A DNA stretch of 64,000 nt from Rhodococcus spelaei (GCF_006704125.1 NZ_VIGH01000001.1:372001-436000), one strand, 5' to 3'; positions 26,771 to 38,310 are shown, numbered from the stretch's first letter. A program made the numbers and translations. The notes: generated from the letters alone by a model not told the origin.

Positions 26771-28024
26771 ATGCCTGCACTGTCACGAATGGCCCGCTGG
26801 CAGCTGGTGGGGCTCGCGCTGCTGGCGCTCGTCGGCCTGGTGTTCGTCGGCGGCAAGTACGTCCGGCTCGACAATCTGCTCGGCTTCGGCCAGTACACCG
26901 TGACTGCGAACTTCGCCGATTCCGGTGGCATCTTCACCAACGCCGAGGTGACCTACCGCGGCGTCCCGGTCGGCACGGTCGGGAACCTGCGACTGACCGA
27001 CGACGGCGTCGCGGTGGATCTGATGCTCGACAACGACGCTCCCAAGGTGCCCGCCACGGCCAAGGCGGTCGTCGCGAACCGCTCCGCCATCGGTGAGCAG
27101 TACGTCGATCTCCAGCCCTCCTCCGACGGCGGACCGTTCCTGACCGACGGCTTCCACATCGCGCGGGCGAACACCGTCATCCCGGTCCCGGTCGAGCAGG
27201 TGCTCGCCGGCACGAACACACTCGTGCACTCGGTGCCGCTCGGTTCGCTGACCACCACGGTGCGCGAGCTGGGCGAGGCCTTCGACGGCAAGGGCGACGA
27301 CCTGCAGAAGCTCGTCGACTCGGTCAACTCGTTGTCGAAGGCCGGAACCGACAACCTGCCCCAGACGACAACGCTGATCCGTGACGGTCGGAAGGTTCTC
27401 GACACTCAGGCGGCGCAGTCCTCCTCGATCAGGGACTTCAGCGCGGACCTCGAACTGCTCTCGCAGCAGCTGAAGTCCGACGACCCCGACCTGCGACGGC
27501 TGATCGACACCGGCACTGCCGCCAGCACGCAGGTCGGGTCGCTGCTGGCCGCGTCGGGCGCGAACCTGACGACGAACCTGACCAATGTCGCCCAGCTGTC
27601 GCGCTCGCTCGGGCCCCGCGCGCTGGCGCTGAACACCCTGCTCACCTACCTGCCCGCGCTGGCCGGCGGCGCGAGCACCGTCACCCCCGGCGACGGCACC
27701 ATCCACCTGGGTCTGCTCGCCGAGACCAACAACCCGCCGCCGTGCACCCAGGGCTACGAGGGCACCCGCGAGATCGTGGAACGGATGAAGCGGGAGAACC
27801 CCGACTTCGACGAGACCCGCGACGACTTCCCGCTCAACACCGAGGCGAACTGCACCACCCCGCTCGGCAGCGCGACCGGTGTCCGGTCCGCGAACCGAAT
27901 CGCCTACGCCGATCCGAGTACCCCGCAGCCGTGGGACAACAAGCCGAAGAAGGCGCCCGAGACGCTGAACCTGAACCCGATCGCCACACAGCTGGCACGA
28001 CTGACGGGCGTCACCCCGAAGTGA
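26771..28024 (+). CDS. orphan MCE-family protein (MceF-like)
   Basis: A 417-residue protein. The N-terminal membrane anchor (WQLVGLALLALVGLVFVGG) is followed by the MCE/MlaD domain (~45-130: YTVTANFADSGGIFTNAEVT, YRGVPVGTV, IGEQYVDLQP) and a long helical region (~170-320) that would form the needle-like tube in hexamers. MCE proteins import lipids together with YrbE permeases. No yrbE, other mce genes or mce-associated genes are nearby, so this is an orphan. ATG 26771 has AGAGGTGG upstream. Confidence 0.9.
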   Translation: MPALSRMARWQLVGLALLALVGLVFVGGKYVRLDNLLGFGQYTVTANFADSGGIFTNAEVTYRGVPVGTVGNLRLTDDGVAVDLMLDNDAPKVPATAKAVVANRSAIGEQYVDLQPSSDGGPFLTDGFHIARANTVIPVPVEQVLAGTNTLVHSVPLGSLTTTVRELGEAFDGKGDDLQKLVDSVNSLSKAGTDNLPQTTTLIRDGRKVLDTQAAQSSSIRDFSADLELLSQQLKSDDPDLRRLIDTGTAASTQVGSLLAASGANLTTNLTNVAQLSRSLGPRALALNTLLTYLPALAGGASTVTPGDGTIHLGLLAETNNPPPCTQGYEGTREIVERMKRENPDFDETRDDFPLNTEANCTTPLGSATGVRSANRIAYADPSTPQPWDNKPKKAPETLNLNPIATQLARLTGVTPK

Positions 28025-28042
28025 CGGCCCGAAAAGGGTGAA

Positions 28043-28073
28043 GCCGCCGGCACCTGAAACAGGTGCCGACGGC
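28043..28073 (+). terminator. hairpin after the MCE gene
   Basis: A 9-bp perfect stem CGGCACCTG-AAA-CAGGTGCCG, extended by GCCG/CGGC, 19 nt after the stop. No T-run. The rest of the 243-bp gap up to rmlC shows nothing else I can support. Confidence 0.65.
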
Positions 28074-28267
28074 CTCCGGTGACGATGCCCGCCATATCGC
28101 CTCTCGGCAAGTGGTCGCTCGCAGCGACAAATATGATGTGGTACCCGGGGTATGTCCGGACGTCGCCAGCCCGTTCAACGGTACCGGGTCGAGTTCTATT
28201 CCGGCCTCCGGTGGGCCTCTCGGTCAGCGGTGACGGAAGGCAGGGTGCCAACGCGACGGCGCCTCAC

Positions 28268-28857
28268 TCACCCGTCGAACTTCGGCAGCACACCTTCCTC
28301 GACCAGGTGTGCCAGCGTGGGCGCCGCCGAATCCTTCTCGGACAGCTGGTAGGCCAGGGCCGTGCCGTCGCGCCCGACCGTCGGCCACTCGATGGCGACG
28401 TCCGGGTCGAGCGGGTGCAGGTCCCGGTCCAGGCTCGGGGTGTACTCGATCGAGCACAGGTACATCACCGTGGAGTCGTCCTCGAGCGAGAGGATGGCGT
28501 GCCCGAGTCCCTCGGACAGGTACACGGCCCGACGGTCCACGTCGTCGATGAGCACGCTGTCCCACCGGCCGAACGTCGGCGACCCGACCCGCAGGTCGAC
28601 GATCACGTCCAGGAAAGCGCCCTTGACGCAGGTGACGTACTTCGCCTGCCCGGGTGGGTAATCGGTGAAGTGCACCCCGCGCAGCACCCCGGCCGCGGAC
28701 ACCGAGCAGTTCGCCTGCTGCAACTTCAGCGGCCGCCCGACCGCCGCCTCGAACGCCGAGCCCTTGAACCACTCCAGGAACACCCCGCGGTCGTCGCCGA
28801 ACTGTCGGGGCGTGATCTCCCAGGCGCCGGGAATGCTCAGTTCACGGAACTCCACCG

Positions 28858-28861
<4 letters not shown>
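28268..28861 (-). CDS. rmlC: dTDP-4-dehydrorhamnose 3,5-epimerase
   Basis: A 197-residue cupin that converts dTDP-4-keto-6-deoxyglucose to the dTDP-L-lyxo form. [10 protein letters not shown] at the start, catalytic His64 ([20 protein letters not shown]) and Tyr134 (VMYLCS) are present; the length is normal. The product supplies rhamnose for the arabinogalactan linker. Its GTG start overlaps the rmlA stop by 4 nt (GTGA), so the two are co-translated. Confidence 0.94.
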
Positions 28862-30802
<1,941 letters not shown>

Positions 30803-30941
30803 GCATGATTTCCCCGCCGGGTCCTAGCGACTCCGCTACGCTGCTGCCCGCGGGTGCGAAATCGTCCCTGTAGCACGGTGTTCGATTGACGACACGGTGT
30901 TCTACCGTTCGTCTCGGCCCTGTGCCAGGGAAGGATCTGTG

Positions 30942-31763
30942 ATGGCCGGCGCGCATCGGGCCCCCACCCGCTGGGACACCGCACGACGAGGTGCGGCACT
31001 GCGGACCGTCGCGGTGGCCGCCACCTTCGGCACCGCCGCGATCGCCGCGCCCAGCGTCGCGGCCGCCGAGCCGGTCACCGGTACCGCGTGCAGCGGCCTC
31101 GGCGCAGACCTCGTCGATCTGGCCACCGGATCCGCCGGCGGCGAACTGGCCGCCCTGCTCCCGTGCCAGCTGACCGACACCGCCGACAGCTTCATCGGGT
31201 TCGTCGGCCTCGGCAGCGTCGGCGACGCCGTGAACGACGGCGCACTCGGCTCCTCGAACCTGGGTCCCGGCAACGTCGGATCCTCCAACACCGGCTCGGA
31301 CAACGCCGGGTGGAACAACGACGGGTGGGCGAACACCGGTTCGGCCAACTCGGGATCCGCCAACGCGGGCTGGAACAACGACGGCTTCGCGAACACGGGT
31401 TCGGCGAACTCGGGTTCGGTGAACGCGGGCTGGAACAACGACGGTTTCGGGAACACCGGTTCGGCCAACTCGGGGCTGGGGAACACCGGTTGGAACAACA
31501 TCGGTTGGCTGAACACGGGTTCCGCGAACGCCGGCTCGTCGAACACCGGTGGGTTCAACCTCGGTTCCTCCAACACCGGCTGGTTCAACGTGGGCTCGTC
31601 GAACACCGGCTCCGGGAACTTCGGATCCGCGAACTCGGGCTCGACCAACGTCGGGTCGGCGAACACCGGCTCCGGCAACGCCGGGTCCGCGAACACCGGG
31701 TCGGGGACCACGGGATCCCTCGAGACCGGTGTCGGCTCCGCCGCGGTCGGCCCGCTCTCGTAG
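30942..31763 (+). CDS. secreted MPTR-like pentapeptide-repeat protein 1
   Basis: A 273-residue protein with a Sec signal peptide (RTVAVAATFGTAAIAAPSVA, cleavage near AAA-EP). A short N-terminal domain holds two Cys (TACSGLGADLVDL and ALLPCQL). About 170 residues of N-x-G-x-x repeats follow (NTGWNNIGWLNTGSANAGSS and similar), then a conserved tail TGVGSAAVGPLS. The repeat is the type found in mycobacterial PPE-MPTR proteins (Pentapeptide_2), but there is no PPE domain. It is a tandem paralogue of the next gene. ATG 30942 follows GGGAAGGA by 7 nt. The function is unknown; surface location and beta-solenoid structure are inferred. Confidence 0.82.
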   Translation: MAGAHRAPTRWDTARRGAALRTVAVAATFGTAAIAAPSVAAAEPVTGTACSGLGADLVDLATGSAGGELAALLPCQLTDTADSFIGFVGLGSVGDAVNDGALGSSNLGPGNVGSSNTGSDNAGWNNDGWANTGSANSGSANAGWNNDGFANTGSANSGSVNAGWNNDGFGNTGSANSGLGNTGWNNIGWLNTGSANAGSSNTGGFNLGSSNTGWFNVGSSNTGSGNFGSANSGSTNVGSANTGSGNAGSANTGSGTTGSLETGVGSAAVGPLS

Positions 31764-31879
31764 AACGCGCCGACAAACGCCGATTGACGCGCGGGCCCGC
31801 CCGCGCGGCGGTACCGTCACGACCGCAACACCCATTCTGAGAGTTCGCTCGCGCCTTACGGGTTGAGAAGGAGCACTCC

Positions 31880-32560
31880 ATGAACGTTGTTCGCCGGGTC
31901 ACCACGGTCAGGACCCTCGCCGTCGCCGCCGCGCTCGCCGCGCTGTCGACGGGCTACGCGGGCGTCGGCCTCGCGAACGCCGATCCCGTGAGCGATCTCG
32001 TGGGTGCGCACACCGCCGTGGCCGCCGCCCGGCCGTCCTGCGCGGACGCCGGACTGGCCGACGTCGCGGTGCTGGTCCGGTCCCTGGCGCCGGACGATGT
32101 CGCGATCCTGCTGCCCTGTCGCGACGTGGCCGGCGGCCTCGGCTCGGGCAGCGCCGGTTCCTCCGGCGGCGGCAGCAGCTTCGGGTCCCTCAACGTCGGC
32201 CCGGACAACACCGGCTCCTACAACGCGGGCTCCCAGAACACCGGCTCGAACAATGTCGGCTCGACGAACACCGGCTCCGGCAATGTCGGGTCGTCCAACA
32301 CCGGCTCCGGCAACGTCGGGTCTGCCAACACCGGTTCCGGCAACGTCGGGTCCGCGCAGACCGGAACGGCGAACGCCGGGTCCGCGAACACCGGAAATTT
32401 GAACCTCGGATCCGCGAACACCGGCTCGACCAACGTCGGGTCCGCCAACACCGGCTCGAGCAACACCGGATCGTTGAACACCGGCTCGCTGGTCGAGGGC
32501 TCGGCGACAACCGGGATCGGGTCGGTCGGGATCGGGCCGCTGGGCATCGGCTGGAACTGA
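31880..32560 (+). CDS. secreted MPTR-like pentapeptide-repeat protein 2
   Basis: A 226-residue paralogue of the preceding gene. It has a signal peptide (LAVAAALAALSTGYAGVGLA-NADP), the same two-Cys N-terminal domain (RPSCADAGLADVAVLVRSL; AILLPCRD), ~110 residues of NTGSGNVGSSNTGSGNVGS-type repeats and the tail TGIGSVGIGPLGIGWN. ATG 31880 follows GAGAAGGAG. The 116-bp gap to paralogue 1 could carry its own promoter. Conservation of the head and tail outside the repeats argues for a real family and not a GC-rich artefact. Confidence 0.82.
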   Translation: MNVVRRVTTVRTLAVAAALAALSTGYAGVGLANADPVSDLVGAHTAVAAARPSCADAGLADVAVLVRSLAPDDVAILLPCRDVAGGLGSGSAGSSGGGSSFGSLNVGPDNTGSYNAGSQNTGSNNVGSTNTGSGNVGSSNTGSGNVGSANTGSGNVGSAQTGTANAGSANTGNLNLGSANTGSTNVGSANTGSSNTGSLNTGSLVEGSATTGIGSVGIGPLGIGWN

Positions 32561-32702
32561 GCTCGCGCACCCATGTGCCGAGGTAGCGGGTGCGCGGCCG
32601 GAGGCGCAACACCGGACCGCCTAAGCTGAGAACTCGCACGCACCGGCAGGGGGCCGTCCTCGCGGAAGTCGGGTGCGCGGGTTCATCTAGGAGATTGACG
32701 AA

Positions 32703-33650
32703 ATGCTGTTGTCCGTCGTGGTGCCGTGTCACAACGAGGAGGACGTTCTCGCCGACCTGGTACGCGAGGTGCTGAGCACCCTCGAGCAGGCCGACGTGGA
32801 CGTCGAACTCGTGCTCGTCGACGACGGCAGCCGGGACGACACCGTCCGCATCATGCGCGAACTCCACGAGCGGGATCCGCGCTGCCGATTCGTCTCCTTC
32901 AGCCGCAACTTCGGCAAGGAAGCGGCAATGCTCGCCGGCCTCGGCTACGCGCAGGGCGACGCCGTCGTCATCATGGACGCGGACCTGCAGCATCCGCCGC
33001 ACCTGCTGATCGAGATGCTCCGCCTGCACGGCGAGGGCTACGACCAGGTCATCGCGCGCCGAACCCGGGAGGGCGACGCGTTCACCCGAACCGTCCTCTC
33101 GCGTCTGTACTACCGCCTGGTCAACGCGATGGTCGACGTCAACATGCAGGACGGTGCCGGCGACTTCCGCCTGCTCAGCCGCCGGGCGGTCGACTCCCTG
33201 CTCCGGATGCGCGAATACAACCGCTTCTCCAAGGGCCTGTTCTCCTGGATCGGTTTCCCCACGATCACCGTGGACTACCACAACGTGGCCCGGCAGGGCG
33301 GCGGCGAGAGCAAGTGGACCTTCCGTCGGCTGCTCAACTACGGACTGGACGGCATCATGTCGTTCAACAACGCCCCGCTCCGGCTGTCGATCTATATCGG
33401 CGCGATCGTCACAGGGCTGTCGTTCGTGTACGTCATCGGCCTGATCGTCGCCGCGCTGATGCACGGCGTGACGGCCCCCGGTTACGTCACCCTGATCGCC
33501 GCGATCACCGGCATGGGTGGGCTGCAGTTGCTGTTCCTCGGGGTGATCGGCGAGTACGTCGGGCGGATCTACTACGAGGCGAAGCGCAGGCCGCACTACC
33601 TGGTCGCCGAGACCGAACCGGGCGCGCGCGAGGGTGGCTCGATCCGATGA
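32703..33650 (+). CDS. family-2 polyprenyl-phosphate glycosyltransferase (GtrB/DPM1-like)
   Basis: A 315-residue enzyme. The GT-A domain has SVVVPCHNEEDVLADLV, LVDDGSRDDT, IMDADLQHPP (catalytic DxD) and QDGAGDFRLLSRR. Two C-terminal membrane helices follow (SIYIGAIVTGLSFVYVIGLI; VTLIAAITGMGGLQLLFLGV). GtrB-type enzymes load a sugar on to polyprenyl phosphate at the inner face. ATGA overlap with the downstream gtrA-type gene makes the classical GtrB/GtrA pair. The sugar is not predictable. Confidence 0.92.
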   Translation: MLLSVVVPCHNEEDVLADLVREVLSTLEQADVDVELVLVDDGSRDDTVRIMRELHERDPRCRFVSFSRNFGKEAAMLAGLGYAQGDAVVIMDADLQHPPHLLIEMLRLHGEGYDQVIARRTREGDAFTRTVLSRLYYRLVNAMVDVNMQDGAGDFRLLSRRAVDSLLRMREYNRFSKGLFSWIGFPTITVDYHNVARQGGGESKWTFRRLLNYGLDGIMSFNNAPLRLSIYIGAIVTGLSFVYVIGLIVAALMHGVTAPGYVTLIAAITGMGGLQLLFLGVIGEYVGRIYYEAKRRPHYLVAETEPGAREGGSIR

Positions 33651-34048
33651 TCCGACACATCCTCCGGTTCGGCGTCGTCGGTCTGATCAACACCGCCGTC
33701 TACTACGGGCTCTACCTCGCGTTCAACACGGTGATGCCGTACCTCGCGGCGCACCTGCTCGCCATCGCGATCTCGATGGTCGGCTCGTTCTTCCTGAACT
33801 GCTACTGGACCTTCCGGACCCCGCCGACGTGGCGCAAGTTCGCCCTGTTCCCCCTCACGAACGCCACGAACTATATCGTCACCACCGTCGGCATGATCCT
33901 GCTCGTCAGTGCCCTGCACGTCGACGACCGGATCGCACCGCTCATCGCGGCGGTCGCCGCGATCCCGGTGACGTTCCTGTTGTCCCGCCGCATCCTCACC
34001 CGTCCGAGTCCGACCGTCCCGGTTCCGGAGGCAGTCGAGACACACTGA
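33647..34048 (+). CDS. GtrA-family flippase-like membrane protein
   Basis: A 133-residue protein with four membrane helices (HILRFGVVGLINTAVYYGLY and similar) and the GtrA hallmark NCYWTFRT. Translationally coupled to the GT2 gene (ATGA at 33647). GtrA proteins are thought to flip the polyprenyl-phosphate sugar made by the partner. It is distinct from the Rv3789-like GtrA at 23417. Confidence 0.9.
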   Translation: MIRHILRFGVVGLINTAVYYGLYLAFNTVMPYLAAHLLAIAISMVGSFFLNCYWTFRTPPTWRKFALFPLTNATNYIVTTVGMILLVSALHVDDRIAPLIAAVAAIPVTFLLSRRILTRPSPTVPVPEAVETH

Positions 34049-34119
34049 CCCTTTTCACCGTTTCGGGCCCGCCACGACGCTGCCCTATGCTCTCTCGGGA
34101 CCTTGGAGGGGATCGAACG

Positions 34120-36348
34120 GTGACGTCGGGCAACACAGCGCAGACCAACGGAGCAGCGACGGGCATTGTGCAACGGTGCCGGCGACTGCCGGACTGGCTG
34201 ATCGCGCTCGCGGTGGGACTACTGACCGCGCTGATCGCGACGATCGCGCAGTGGCGGGGACACTTCTTCTACTACGTCGGCGATCAGCACGAGCAGTTCG
34301 CGCCGCTGTGGCACGTGTTCGGCACGAGCCTGCGGGCCGGGCAGTGGCCGACGATGGATCCCGCGGGCTGGATGGGCGGAAACTATGCCGCCGAGGCCCT
34401 GACCGGGATCTGGAACCCGGTGAACCTGCTCAACTTCATGCTCGTCTCGCACTTCGACAACCTGTCGTTGGCGGCGTTCGTCGTGATGGTCGAGATGCTG
34501 GCGATCCTCGGTGCGGGCGTCTACCTGCTGGCCCGCGAGTACGGGTCCCGTCGCGCGGCCGCGGTGATCGTGGCGACCGCGCTGCCGGTGTCGGGGTTCA
34601 CGCTCTGGTACGAGGCGTCGGGTTGGCCCGCCGGCCTGATGGCGTTCACCTGGGTCACCCACTTCTGGTGGTCCGCGCGCCGGCACTCGCGCGGTGCGAT
34701 GAACCCCTTCGTCCCCTTCCTGTTCGGCGCGCTCGCCATGACCACCGGCAACCCGTACGCGCCGCTCGGACTGGTGGTCGTGCTGGCTGCGATCGCGGTC
34801 GAACTGGCGGTCCGGCGGCGGTACGTCCGGCTCGCTCACCTGGTGGTGTTGGGTGCGTGCGTCGGCGCGGTCGCGCTGCTGGTGTTCCTGCCGCTGCTCG
34901 GGACGAGCGAGGTCACCACCCGGGAGTCGCTGGCCGCGCTGTCCAACGACACCTTCCTGGTGCCGGACGTCGGCGACCTGGTGACCGGCAGTGTGCCCAC
35001 CTACCTGCCGTCGATGTCGACGTGGGCCGGGGGCCGGCTCGAGTCCGTGCCGACCACCTACTTCGCCTGGTTCCTGGTGCCGCTGCTGCCCTGGTTGCGG
35101 TGGCGTACCGCGCGGGCCAGGGCGGGCGCGTTGACCAGCCTGTTCGGGGTGGGCGGTTTCTATCTCCTCGCCACCCTCGCTCCGTCCAATCTGTGGTTGT
35201 TCCGCTGGCCGGTGCGCCTGGTCGAGTACCTGTACCTCGCCGTCGGCGTGCTGTTCGCGGTGGCGCTGTCGGCGGGGCTGGCCAGGGACAATGTGCGTAG
35301 GCGGGCCGGCGCGACCGCCGCGCTGGTCGTGGTCGGCTTCTACCTCGGATGGGCGGTGCGCCCCGACGAGTTCCCCGTCCACGCCCTGGGTCTGCTGGTC
35401 GTCGCGGCGCTGCTGGCCGCACTGCTGGTGGCGTACCGCCGGGGCGGACTGCCGACCGCGGCGGTGGTCGCGGTCGTCGGTACAGCCGCCGTGCTGTTCA
35501 TGCAGGCGTCGTCCTTCCCGGCGAGCGCGACCGACGGCGGAAAGTCCTACCCCGCGTACGACCTGAACCGGATCGCGGCGGGCACCGCCGACTACCGGGG
35601 CACCGTCCTGCAGATCGCCGCACTCGAGAACACCTCCTCGGAGGACATGCGCAGGGGCGAGATCCTGTTCGGCAACCTGCCACGGGCGGCGGGGATCCAG
35701 TCGGTCGCGAGCTACACCGGCATGGGCTTCGTCGACTTCGCCAAGGAACTGTGCATGGACTACCGCGGTGCCACCTGCCGCGACGCCTTCGACCGGGTCT
35801 GGCGTCCCGCGGACGCGTCGACGCCGGCCCCGCTGATCGACGTGATGGGGGTGTCCACGCTCGTCCTGCAGCGATCGCTGCTGCCGGAGGCCGCGGCCGC
35901 GGAACCGCCGCCGGGCTGGCATCGCGCCTACGACACCCCGGTGCGCGCGGTGTGGATCCGCGACGAGGTGCTGCCGGCCGACAGCCGTCTCACCTGGACG
36001 TCCCCGGGCGTCGAGGCGCGGACCGCGGAGTACGCGCCGCAGCGGGAGGCGGTGCACTACACCGCCGCGGAGCCGGGCCGGATCGCGTTCGCCCGGTTGG
36101 CCTGGCCCGGGTACACCGCCACCGTCGACGGCCGCGACGTCGAGTTGGCGCAGGGCCCGGCCGGACTGCTCGCGGTGGACGTCCCGGCGGGTGAGCACAC
36201 GCTCGTCGTCGAGTTCGCCACGCCGGGCCTGCGGCTCGGGTTCGCGGCACTGGTCGGAGCGGTGCTGGCCGCGCTGGTCCAGACGGCGGTGTGGTTCTGG
36301 CGGCGTCCCACGCGTTCGCCGCGTCGAGGCGGAACCGCCCGCGGTTGA
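34120..36348 (+). CDS. YfhO-family large membrane protein (putative glycosyl transfer)
   Basis: A 742-residue protein with ~12 membrane helices up to residue ~475 and an extracytoplasmic C-terminal domain ending in one more helix (LRLGFAALVGAVLAALVQTA). The first loop has FFYYVGDQHEQFAPLWH (acidic residues at the GT-C catalytic position), then WNPVNLLNFM. The C-terminal AYDTPVRAVWI, LARLAWPGYTATVDG-like segment is the YfhO periplasmic domain. YfhO proteins are GT-C-like and help glycosylate wall polymers. It is a candidate for using the sugar lipid made and flipped by the upstream GtrB/GtrA pair. GTG 34120 has GGAGGGG upstream. Confidence 0.8.
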   Translation: MTSGNTAQTNGAATGIVQRCRRLPDWLIALAVGLLTALIATIAQWRGHFFYYVGDQHEQFAPLWHVFGTSLRAGQWPTMDPAGWMGGNYAAEALTGIWNPVNLLNFMLVSHFDNLSLAAFVVMVEMLAILGAGVYLLAREYGSRRAAAVIVATALPVSGFTLWYEASGWPAGLMAFTWVTHFWWSARRHSRGAMNPFVPFLFGALAMTTGNPYAPLGLVVVLAAIAVELAVRRRYVRLAHLVVLGACVGAVALLVFLPLLGTSEVTTRESLAALSNDTFLVPDVGDLVTGSVPTYLPSMSTWAGGRLESVPTTYFAWFLVPLLPWLRWRTARARAGALTSLFGVGGFYLLATLAPSNLWLFRWPVRLVEYLYLAVGVLFAVALSAGLARDNVRRRAGATAALVVVGFYLGWAVRPDEFPVHALGLLVVAALLAALLVAYRRGGLPTAAVVAVVGTAAVLFMQASSFPASATDGGKSYPAYDLNRIAAGTADYRGTVLQIAALENTSSEDMRRGEILFGNLPRAAGIQSVASYTGMGFVDFAKELCMDYRGATCRDAFDRVWRPADASTPAPLIDVMGVSTLVLQRSLLPEAAAAEPPPGWHRAYDTPVRAVWIRDEVLPADSRLTWTSPGVEARTAEYAPQREAVHYTAAEPGRIAFARLAWPGYTATVDGRDVELAQGPAGLLAVDVPAGEHTLVVEFATPGLRLGFAALVGAVLAALVQTAVWFWRRPTRSPRRGGTARG

Positions 36349-36417
36349 TACCCTGCCACCCAGGGAGAACCCCGAGTTCGATCCGTACATGCGGTTGTGG
36401 AAAGCGGTAGGAGCACT

Positions 36418-38307
36418 ATGAACGAGTCAGCGGCGGTCGCGCCTGTGGACGGGAGCACTGCCGCTGTCCGCAGCGCACTCCACGAGCATCGAGATCTCGA
36501 CCGACTGGTGCTGGCGCGCGGTGTCTTCACGGGCCCGACCGCCCGCGTGAAGGACGCCCTCTACGCGAAGATCGTGGCGGGCAAGGCGCACCGCGAGCGG
36601 TTCTCGGTGCACCTGGAGAAGGGCGCGACGGTCTCCACCGACACCTACTTCGGCGACTTCCCGGCGAGCTACTTCCAGCGGTGGACCACCGTCACCGAGG
36701 TGACGGTCTCCTTCGCGCACGAGGCGGAGGGCGCCGCGCTGGTGCTGCTGCGCGGTTCCGACGCCGAAGGCAAGGCTCGCACGCTGAGCACCCGCGAGTT
36801 CTCCGGGACCGGGTCGGTCAGCCTGACCGCGACGCTCGACGCGTACCTCGACGGCGGTTCGCTGTGGCTCGAGTTCACCGCGGTCGACGGCGGACTCACG
36901 GTGCGCTCGCTGGCGTGGACAGTGCCCGCGCCCGAGGTGATCCGTCCGGCCGCGATTGCCATCTGCACCTTCAACCGCGCCGACGACTGCGCGCAGACCG
37001 TCGCGGCGATCGCCGGTGACGCCGAGATGTCCGCCGGGATCGACGCGGTCTACGTCGTCGACCAGGGCTCGGACCCGGTGTCCGACCGACCCCTCTTCGC
37101 GGAGGTCGCGGCGACCCTCGGAGACAAGCTGGTGTACCTGCGGCAGCCGAATCTCGGTGGTGCGGGCGGCTTCACCCGCGGCATGTACGAGGTCTCCGAG
37201 ATCAACGAGCACGCGAACGTGATCCTGATGGACGACGACATCCTCTGCGAGCCCGAGTCGGTGCTGCGGATGAACGCCTTCGCCAACGTCACTGCCGAGC
37301 CCACGCTGGTCGGCGCGCAGATGCTCTACCTGATGAACCCGCAGAACCTGCACGTCAGCGCCGAGGAAGCGGACCTGTCCAAGCTGAAAGCCGGTCGCTG
37401 GGCGGCGAATTCGCTGCACGACGCGAACCTGCTGAAGAAGAAGCAGAACAAGCGGGTCGACGCGGGCTACAACGCCTGGTGGTCCTGCCTGATCCCGGCG
37501 GAGGTCGTCTCCCGGATCGGCCTGCCGATCCCGATGTTCTTCCAGTGGGACGACATCGAGTACGGCCTGCGAGCCCGCGGCGCCGGCTTCGTCACCGTCA
37601 CCCTGCCGAACGCCGGGGTGTGGCACGCGGACTTCCACTGGAAGGACCGCGACGACTGGGCGAAGTACTTCTCCATCCGCAACTCGCTGATCGCGGCGGC
37701 GTTGCACAGCGACTTCGACGTGAAGAACCTCAGCAAGCTGATGACCCGTGAGATCACCCAGTACCTGGTCTCGATGCAGTACGGCTTGGCGTACACCATG
37801 ATTCGCGGCATCGAGGACTTCCTCGCCGGGCCGTCGGTGCTCGAGGACGGCGGTCAGGCGGTGCTCGCGTCGATCCGCAAGGAACGTGCCCGGTTCCCCG
37901 AGACCGTCAAGCATCCCGCGAACGACATCCCGGGGGTGCGCCAGGCGGACATGGTGGTCCGTCGCGCCGGGTTCGAGCCGGAGAAGACCCGACTGGACGC
38001 GGTGCTCGCGAAGCGGGCCGCCTACCAGTGGCTCGGCCGGACCCAGCACGGGGTGGCGAACATCCCGGCGGGGGAGGCGCACTGGTGGCACGTCTCGCTG
38101 TTCGACACCGCGGTTGTCACCGATGCCTCGCAGTCCGGGGTTCGAGTTCGGCGCCGCGACAAGGAGACCGCCCGCGAGCTGACGGCCCGCACCGCGAAGC
38201 TGATGAAGCGATTCCGGGAGCAGGGGACCGCGACGCAGGAGCAGTTCCGTTCGGCCCTGCCGCAGTTGACCAGCCGGGAGAACTGGGCTCGCCTGTACGG
38301 CAAGTAG
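36418..38307 (+). CDS. glfT2: galactofuranosyltransferase GlfT2
   Basis: A 629-residue GT2 enzyme that polymerises galactan with alternating beta-1,5 and beta-1,6 links from UDP-galactofuranose at the inner membrane face. It has an N-terminal beta-sandwich domain (~1-165), the GT-A domain with IAICTFNRADDC, QPNLGGAGGFTRGMYE, the metal motif MDDDIL and the catalytic WDDIEYGLRARG, HADFHWKDRDDW, and the C-terminal helical domain. Length is close to the M. tuberculosis enzyme (637 aa). ATG 36418 follows AGGAG by 6 nt. Confidence 0.97.
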   Translation: MNESAAVAPVDGSTAAVRSALHEHRDLDRLVLARGVFTGPTARVKDALYAKIVAGKAHRERFSVHLEKGATVSTDTYFGDFPASYFQRWTTVTEVTVSFAHEAEGAALVLLRGSDAEGKARTLSTREFSGTGSVSLTATLDAYLDGGSLWLEFTAVDGGLTVRSLAWTVPAPEVIRPAAIAICTFNRADDCAQTVAAIAGDAEMSAGIDAVYVVDQGSDPVSDRPLFAEVAATLGDKLVYLRQPNLGGAGGFTRGMYEVSEINEHANVILMDDDILCEPESVLRMNAFANVTAEPTLVGAQMLYLMNPQNLHVSAEEADLSKLKAGRWAANSLHDANLLKKKQNKRVDAGYNAWWSCLIPAEVVSRIGLPIPMFFQWDDIEYGLRARGAGFVTVTLPNAGVWHADFHWKDRDDWAKYFSIRNSLIAAALHSDFDVKNLSKLMTREITQYLVSMQYGLAYTMIRGIEDFLAGPSVLEDGGQAVLASIRKERARFPETVKHPANDIPGVRQADMVVRRAGFEPEKTRLDAVLAKRAAYQWLGRTQHGVANIPAGEAHWWHVSLFDTAVVTDASQSGVRVRRRDKETARELTARTAKLMKRFREQGTATQEQFRSALPQLTSRENWARLYGK

Positions 38308-38310
38308 TCC

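Noticed and set aside
30942-32560. Reading the NxG-repeat ORFs as GC-rich low-complexity artefacts or as a CRISPR-like DNA repeat
   Set aside because: The DNA repeats are degenerate while the protein pattern is kept; both have signal peptides, ribosome binding sites and conserved heads and tails, and there are no regular spacers.
34219-36390. 723-aa minus-strand ORF opposite the YfhO-like gene
   Set aside because: Shadow of a membrane protein gene; composition dominated by Arg, Gly, Gln and His without domains.
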